Shown here piece by piece: positions 59,618-64,000 of a stretch of 64,000 nucleotides of DNA. Each line of letters starts with the position of its first letter. Position 1 is the stretch's first letter. Source of the stretch: Chromatiaceae bacterium (lineage in GTDB: Bacteria > Pseudomonadota > Gammaproteobacteria > Chromatiales > Chromatiaceae); the NCBI GenBank assembly GCA_024235215.1, contig JACKMU010000005.1, positions 339,024 through 403,023 on the forward strand. Reading direction: 5' to 3'. A program made the translations under genes and the position numbers. The notes beneath the pieces were generated by a model. It had not been told where the DNA came from and did no database searches. It was given only the letters and a program-made list of their open reading frames with translations.

Positions 59618-61776
59618 TGGAGCAACTCCTGTTCACTCGTCCCTTCTGGTTTCTCGCACTGCCACCGATGGCAGTGATGCTCCGGATACTACTGAAAAAC
59701 CGCCGCACCGCTTCACCCTGGCGGGGGGTCGTCGACGCTCATCTGCTGGCACATCTGTTGATTGGTCAGAGCCACAGACGCCCGCTGCTGCCTGTCCTGC
59801 TGCTCGGTCTTTTCTGGTTGTTGCTGATAACGGCGCTGGCGGGACCGGTATGGCAGCGTGTACCCGCGGTTGAGTTCCGCCTCCAGGTGCCACCGCTGGT
59901 GATCGTGCTCGATCTCTCCCGTTCCATGAACACCCGGGATGTGGCGCCGTCACGCATCACACTGGCCCGGGCGAAGCTGGGATTGCTGCTGGAACGGTTG
60001 CCGCAACGCGCTGTCGCGCTGACGGTCTACACGCTGCGCGGCCACAGTGTGATGCCCTTCACCGAGGACCGCAGACTGGTCCAGCAGACACTGGAGAGCC
60101 TGGCACCGGAACTGATGCCGGTGCAGGGCAGTCTGGCTTCCGCCGGCCTTGCATTTGCCGGTGACCAGCTGCGAGCCTTTGCTGCAAAAACCGGTGAACT
60201 GCTGCTGGTCACCGACACTGCTGATGCTGCGGCGCCCGGTATCGCACAGCAGCTGGCTGAACAGGGGTACCGGGTATCGGTGTTCGCCATCGGTACCAGA
60301 GACGGCGGACCGATACCGGATGAGCACCGCGGCTTTCTGCTCTCCGATGCGGGGCCGGTCTACAGCCGGCTTGACAAAGAAATATTGCAACAGGTCGCTA
60401 ACCAGGGAGGTGGATATTTCATTACTGTGACCCGGGACGATCACGATCTGCACTCGCTGCAACACGCACTTGCTCCCGGTACAATTGAAGGCGCAGTCGA
60501 GCAAAACGCGACCGCGGCGCGGGTCTGGCGTGAGGGTGGACCCTGGCTGATTCTGATTGCGCTGCCGCTGTTCCTGGTGATCGCCCGACCGGAAACCCTG
60601 ATCGTTGCCCTGATCTTTACGTTGTTGCCACTGCCTTCCCCAGCGCAGGCTTCCGGCTGGCAGCGGCTCTGGTTGAACCGCAACCAGTCGGCAATGACTG
60701 CCTTCGAAGCGGGAGAATACCAACAAGCGGCAGCCATTTTCGATGATCCCCTGTGGCGGGGTATAGCCCAGTATCGCGACGGTCGATTTGCAGCGGCGCT
60801 GCAGAGTTTTAGCCAACTCTCATCACCGATTGCGCATTACAATCGCGGCAACACGCTGGTAAAAATGGGTCGTCTGGAAGAGGCTTTGCTGGCTTATCGC
60901 GAGACACTTCGACTCTCCCCCGCCCATGAGCGCGCCAGATTCAACCTGGAGTTGATTGAAGTACTGGTCCGCCATGGCGCCGCCAACACCACACCGCCGG
61001 ATGCTGCCGACGATGCAGTTGCAGCACAGCGCAGTGCAGCGCCGCAAAAAGAAGCCGCCACCTGGGTAGCGGATATGCTGGACGCCCCCACTGAAAATGA
61101 CAGAATGGCACAGAGCGAAGGTTCGAACCGCAGTGTGCCGGATGCAGGCAGCGCGGGTGGTGGTGCCATGCTGATCTCCGGCGGCGAACGTACCGACCTG
61201 GTGCAAAGTTCTACTGTTGGTGAGGGACTGACCAACGCTGGTATTGCCGGCGGAGCGCGGGACAGCGTTGCGCGCCAGGGTGGTGGTGGAGGCACTCGGA
61301 GCGATAACAACAAGCAGCTCTTCCGCAACCAGGCACTCGACGAGGAAGCGGATCCTGAACCGAAACCAGAGGGACCTGTCAGCCTCGGCAACAACGGTAA
61401 TGCCGATGCCGATGGTGCCGCCGATGCTGAGCCGCCAACAGCAGAAAGATCTACCAGCGAACCGGTAACGGAGGAAACCTCCACTGATAAAGTGGAAGAA
61501 AACCCAGCTCTGCCGGCAGGAAGCGGCGCTGGTGCGAAGGAAAGCGCAGGCGAACCCAGCGCATTCGAGGAGGAGAATCTGTCTCACCATCGCGCTGGTT
61601 CCGGTACGGGCAGCGGGGACAGTGCCACGCCTCTGGACACAGGCATGGCGACATACGACGCAATGCAAAACTGGATCGACGCGTTAACCGACGACACCGC
61701 CGAACTGCTGCGGGAGAAGTTCAGAAGAGAGTACCAGCGCGCACCGGTATACCCGCAGGGAGAGCATCCATGGTAA
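59617..61776 (+). CDS. VWA and TPR fusion protein, BatB/BatC-like
   Basis: 719 residues from the ATG at 59617, which overlaps the batA stop (TGATG). The N-terminal half is BatB: two helices, a VWA domain with MIDAS LVIVLDLSRSMN (~87-98) and LLLVTDTADAA, and a helix at ~310-330. The C-terminal half is BatC-like: a TPR segment (~375-450; QYRDGRFAAALQSFSQL, HYNRGNTLVKMGRLEEALLAYRETLRLSP) followed by a ~220-residue low-complexity tail rich in Gly, Ser, Ala and Glu, ending in a conserved stretch (MQNWIDALTDDTAELLREKFRREYQR). BatB and BatC are often separate genes. Confidence 0.88.
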   Translation: MEQLLFTRPFWFLALPPMAVMLRILLKNRRTASPWRGVVDAHLLAHLLIGQSHRRPLLPVLLLGLFWLLLITALAGPVWQRVPAVEFRLQVPPLVIVLDLSRSMNTRDVAPSRITLARAKLGLLLERLPQRAVALTVYTLRGHSVMPFTEDRRLVQQTLESLAPELMPVQGSLASAGLAFAGDQLRAFAAKTGELLLVTDTADAAAPGIAQQLAEQGYRVSVFAIGTRDGGPIPDEHRGFLLSDAGPVYSRLDKEILQQVANQGGGYFITVTRDDHDLHSLQHALAPGTIEGAVEQNATAARVWREGGPWLILIALPLFLVIARPETLIVALIFTLLPLPSPAQASGWQRLWLNRNQSAMTAFEAGEYQQAAAIFDDPLWRGIAQYRDGRFAAALQSFSQLSSPIAHYNRGNTLVKMGRLEEALLAYRETLRLSPAHERARFNLELIEVLVRHGAANTTPPDAADDAVAAQRSAAPQKEAATWVADMLDAPTENDRMAQSEGSNRSVPDAGSAGGGAMLISGGERTDLVQSSTVGEGLTNAGIAGGARDSVARQGGGGGTRSDNNKQLFRNQALDEEADPEPKPEGPVSLGNNGNADADGAADAEPPTAERSTSEPVTEETSTDKVEENPALPAGSGAGAKESAGEPSAFEEENLSHHRAGSGTGSGDSATPLDTGMATYDAMQNWIDALTDDTAELLREKFRREYQRAPVYPQGEHPW

Positions 61777-63095
61777 CAGCGCTGTGCCAGCGCACGGTCG
61801 CACTCGGCTGGATCCTGTTCGCGCAGCTGCTCTACGGCTCCTGTGCCTCCGCGGCTGATCTGATCATCGAATCCAGCGCCGTACCCCTCTCCCCCTACCT
61901 GCAGCAGCAGGTGGTCTATACCATCCATCTGTATCGCAAATCCCATCTGCAGCTGGGCTACTTCCTGACACCGGAAGTGCCGGAGGTACTGATTCGAGCA
62001 GCTGCTCCCAGTCCGCCAGTCATTGTCACACGGGAGGGTGACGAGTATGAGCTGTTGGAACAACGCTACCTGCTCTTTCCCCAACGCAGCGGGAAGATCG
62101 AACTGCCCGCCCCCGTATTCAGCAGCCGCCACCTGTTTGTCCGGGGAGAGCCGCTGACGCTCGATGTTCAGCCGCCCTCCTCTGGCGAGCATGCCAATAG
62201 CTGGATCGTGGCGGAGGATCTGCAACTGAATGAAGAGTGGAACGCACCCGATTCACCCTGGCGCGTCGGTGATCCTCTGGAACGGCGCATCACTGTTCAA
62301 GCCACGGGTATGACCGCCGCCCAGCTGCCGGAGATCAACGCACTCTCCCAGCCGGGGCTGCGATTGCAGAATCTGCCGGGTGAACTGCACGAGGAGGTGA
62401 CCGACAACGGATTGCGCAGCAGCCGTGTCACCCGGCTGCGCCTTATCGCGGAGCGAAGTGGTGAGTGGGAGCTGGCACCGGTCCGCATCAGATGGTGGAA
62501 CAGCAATAACAACAGCGCTGTCGTCAATGTGTTGCCTGGCCGGAGACTGACCATCGTCGAAGCATTGTCGCAGACTGAGTCGGTTGAAATTTCAGCGCCA
62601 GTCGCAGATCCTCCCATCTCAGGAGAGTGGACGGATGCCGAGCACTGGCGCGCTCCGGGTATCGCCACCGTCGCATCTCTGCTGTCGCTGCCGATGATCT
62701 GGCTCGCTTACCGGTTGCAACTCTTTCCCAGGCTGACTCAGTACGCGTTTCGGCTGCACCTCTGCCTGCGACTGCTGCTCGCCTGCCTACGCCAATCCCC
62801 GTCGGAGATCAGAGTGATCCTGCAACGTGGCGTGGAACTGCACAGCGGACGTAGAGGCGCGTTTAGTTTGATTTCACTGGCACGGCAAATGGAGCGACCA
62901 GAGACGGCCGAGGTACTGCTCAAGCTTGATGCAACGCTCTACTCCGCAAGCAAAGACAAGCAGTGGCGTTGCCGGGGAACAACACGGCATCTGCTAAGTA
63001 CGTTGAACCGCCCACCTGGAAAAGCCAGTGAACGGAAAACCATCGATCTGCCGCCGCTGTGGCGAGCACAGAGTACAAGGGATAGGAGAGAATAG
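61770..63095 (+). CDS. batD: BatD-like protein, Bat operon
   Basis: 441 residues. A signal peptide (GWILFAQLLYGSCASA) is followed by the BatD beta-sandwich repeats (LIIESSAVPLSPYLQQQVVYTIHLYRK, YLLFPQRSGKIELPAPVF, VGDPLERRITVQATGMTAAQLPE) and one C-terminal membrane helix near 290-315 with a cytoplasmic tail. The gene starts 7 bp before the previous stop. The Bat proteins form a membrane complex with a role in stress resistance; no direct evidence here. Confidence 0.88.
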   Translation: MVTALCQRTVALGWILFAQLLYGSCASAADLIIESSAVPLSPYLQQQVVYTIHLYRKSHLQLGYFLTPEVPEVLIRAAAPSPPVIVTREGDEYELLEQRYLLFPQRSGKIELPAPVFSSRHLFVRGEPLTLDVQPPSSGEHANSWIVAEDLQLNEEWNAPDSPWRVGDPLERRITVQATGMTAAQLPEINALSQPGLRLQNLPGELHEEVTDNGLRSSRVTRLRLIAERSGEWELAPVRIRWWNSNNNSAVVNVLPGRRLTIVEALSQTESVEISAPVADPPISGEWTDAEHWRAPGIATVASLLSLPMIWLAYRLQLFPRLTQYAFRLHLCLRLLLACLRQSPSEIRVILQRGVELHSGRRGAFSLISLARQMERPETAEVLLKLDATLYSASKDKQWRCRGTTRHLLSTLNRPPGKASERKTIDLPPLWRAQSTRDRRE

Positions 63096-63152
63096 ATTTC
63101 TTCACTTATTGCATCCCGCGCGGGCTGACCCTTTGCCCCTGCTGGACTTATT

Positions 63153-63437
63153 TTATGTATTTGCGCTTCTCAACATGGCATCTTCCGCCAATGCAGTTGC
63201 AGCGAGTGGATGGATATCAATAGAAACAACCGCCAGTCCCATCAGTTGGTTACATTCGATAAAGTGCAGTACCTCTGCTGGTGAAGCGACCGGTGTCTGT
63301 GGAAGGTCATTTAGCAGTCTGAGAAGTTCTTCGCGGTTACGCAAATTCCCGCATGCCATTTCGCCGATTTCGGCACTGGTACATACGTCGACGCCATCAC
63401 CACCAGGCCGGCCGTTGAATTCTGAACAGTAACACAT
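63153..63437 (-). pseudogene. VapC-type PIN toxin remnant
   Basis: The 94-residue ORF contains EIGEMACGNLRNREELLRLLNDLPQTPVASPAEVLHFIE followed by NQLMGLAVVSIDIHPLAATAL, which matches the middle of VapC PIN-domain toxins. The N-terminal part with the first catalytic Asp is missing, and the tail after the central region is replaced or cut short, so no complete active site can form. No VapB antitoxin gene is seen nearby. It is best read as a decayed toxin gene. Confidence 0.55.
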
Positions 63438-63530
63438 TGAACCTGCCTGCTATGCCTGAGGGGTGTCGTCAGGACCTCTCCCAACAGCGGACCCGGCCGG
63501 GGACCGCACTCACGCGCTTACAGCGATCCA

Positions 63531-64000
63531 TCACTCGATGGTGAGGGCAAATACCCGCGTCTCGGCACGACGGTTGCTGGCACGGTGCGCCGGTGTGTCA
63601 TTGGTGAATGCGGGCCGCAGTTCACCAAATCCGCGGGTGACAATCCTCTCTCCATCCACACCCCGCTTCACCAGGTAACTCCGCACGGCAGCGGCACGCC
63701 GTTCGGAGAGACCCTGATTATAGGCCTCTGTGCCGATACTGCAGGTATGGCCGGCGATCTCGATGCGACGCACATCATGGGACATAAGACCGCCAATCAA
63801 GCGATCGAGTGCTGCACGTGCCGGTATCTTCAGTTCGGAACGGTCAAAATCGAACTGTACCACTACTTCCATCACCACCTTGGGTTCAGCGGGAACCGGA
63901 ACGCGTGTCACTTCCTCGACAACAGCCTCACACTCCGGTACATCGACCACCCAGTAAGTGGTCCAAACACACTGCCCCTGGCTGTCGCGCCAGACCGTAC
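63531..64000 (-). CDS. OmpA-family outer membrane protein, C-terminal part (5' end outside window)
   Basis: The frame is open to the window edge on the minus strand; the upstream part reads TVWRDSQGQCVWTTYWVVDVPEC, a stretch typical of the region before the domain in OmpA-like proteins. The visible C-terminal ~120 residues form an OmpA peptidoglycan-binding domain: VVVQFDFDRSELKIPARAAL, IEIAGHTCSIGTEAYNQGLSERRAAAVRSYL, and GFGELRPAFTNDTPAHRASNRRAE. The usual GHTD motif is GHTC, so the diaminopimelate-contacting Asp may be replaced. The beta-barrel or signal sequence lies outside. Confidence 0.85.
   Translation of the reverse strand, partial: TVWRDSQGQCVWTTYWVVDVPECEAVVEEVTRVPVPAEPKVVMEVVVQFDFDRSELKIPARAALDRLIGGLMSHDVRRIEIAGHTCSIGTEAYNQGLSERRAAAVRSYLVKRGVDGERIVTRGFGELRPAFTNDTPAHRASNRRAETRVFALTIE

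Noticed and set aside
1..64000. CRISPR arrays, tRNA and rRNA genes
   Set aside because: No regularly spaced repeat array and no tRNA- or rRNA-like segment was noticed; the repeats present are explained by IS ends, attC sites and a tandem duplication.

Overview
The window looks like chromosome of a motile gammaproteobacterium. The evidence is moderately high GC, a flagellar/chemotaxis operon in the order found in polar flagellates such as Pseudomonas and Vibrio (fliLMNOPQR-flhBA-flhF-flhG-fliA-cheYZAB-motCD-parC-parP-cheW), and a GGDEF/EAL-rich signalling background. I cannot name the species. The mix would fit an environmental lineage such as the sulfur-oxidizer groups, but that is a guess.

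Layout. 1-6.6 kb: the end of an EAL phosphodiesterase, a CheB-CheR-PAS fusion sensor, a GH13 amylase-like enzyme and a DUF1330 protein. 7.1-20.8 kb: a chromosomal integron that has decayed. It has an integron integrase with an extra N-terminal domain, a probable attI, and at least six recognisable attC sites. Its cassettes encode a PIN/zinc-ribbon protein, a RES fragment, HigBA, HicAB and a secreted DUF1353 protein. Four kinds of parasitic DNA have invaded it: three IS91-like remnants or elements, one IS3-family IS, and two group II introns with broken reverse transcriptases. 20.8-40.3 kb: one long minus-strand flagellar export/motor/chemotaxis operon, read from fliL down to a DUF2802 gene. 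41.1-48.8 kb: a plus-strand aromatic-compound catabolic cluster (aminotransferase; then an operon of MBL-fold protein, FAD hydroxylase, DUF2783, fumarylacetoacetase, VOC protein and maleylacetoacetate isomerase). 48.8-55.9 kb, minus strand: a Tat-exported aldo/keto reductase, a nucleotide-transporter homologue, a second aldo/keto reductase, a very long coiled-coil LysM lipoprotein and an Mth938-like protein. 56.2-63.1 kb: a MoxR/Bat (Batl) operon. The window ends with a vapC remnant and the C-terminal part of an OmpA-family protein.

The most unusual region is the integron. All three IS91-like ends abut a GAAC/GTTC tetranucleotide lying inside, or forming, an integron core site (GTTGAAC/GTTCAAC). 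The first truncated intron ends inside a box that looks like the attC of the PIN cassette. So the recombination sites themselves appear to be the preferred landing pads for several unrelated mobile elements. The first IS91-like element also carries a single ORF in which a tyrosine recombinase N-terminus is fused in frame to an HUH transposase. All of this is read by eye; no searches or alignments were run.
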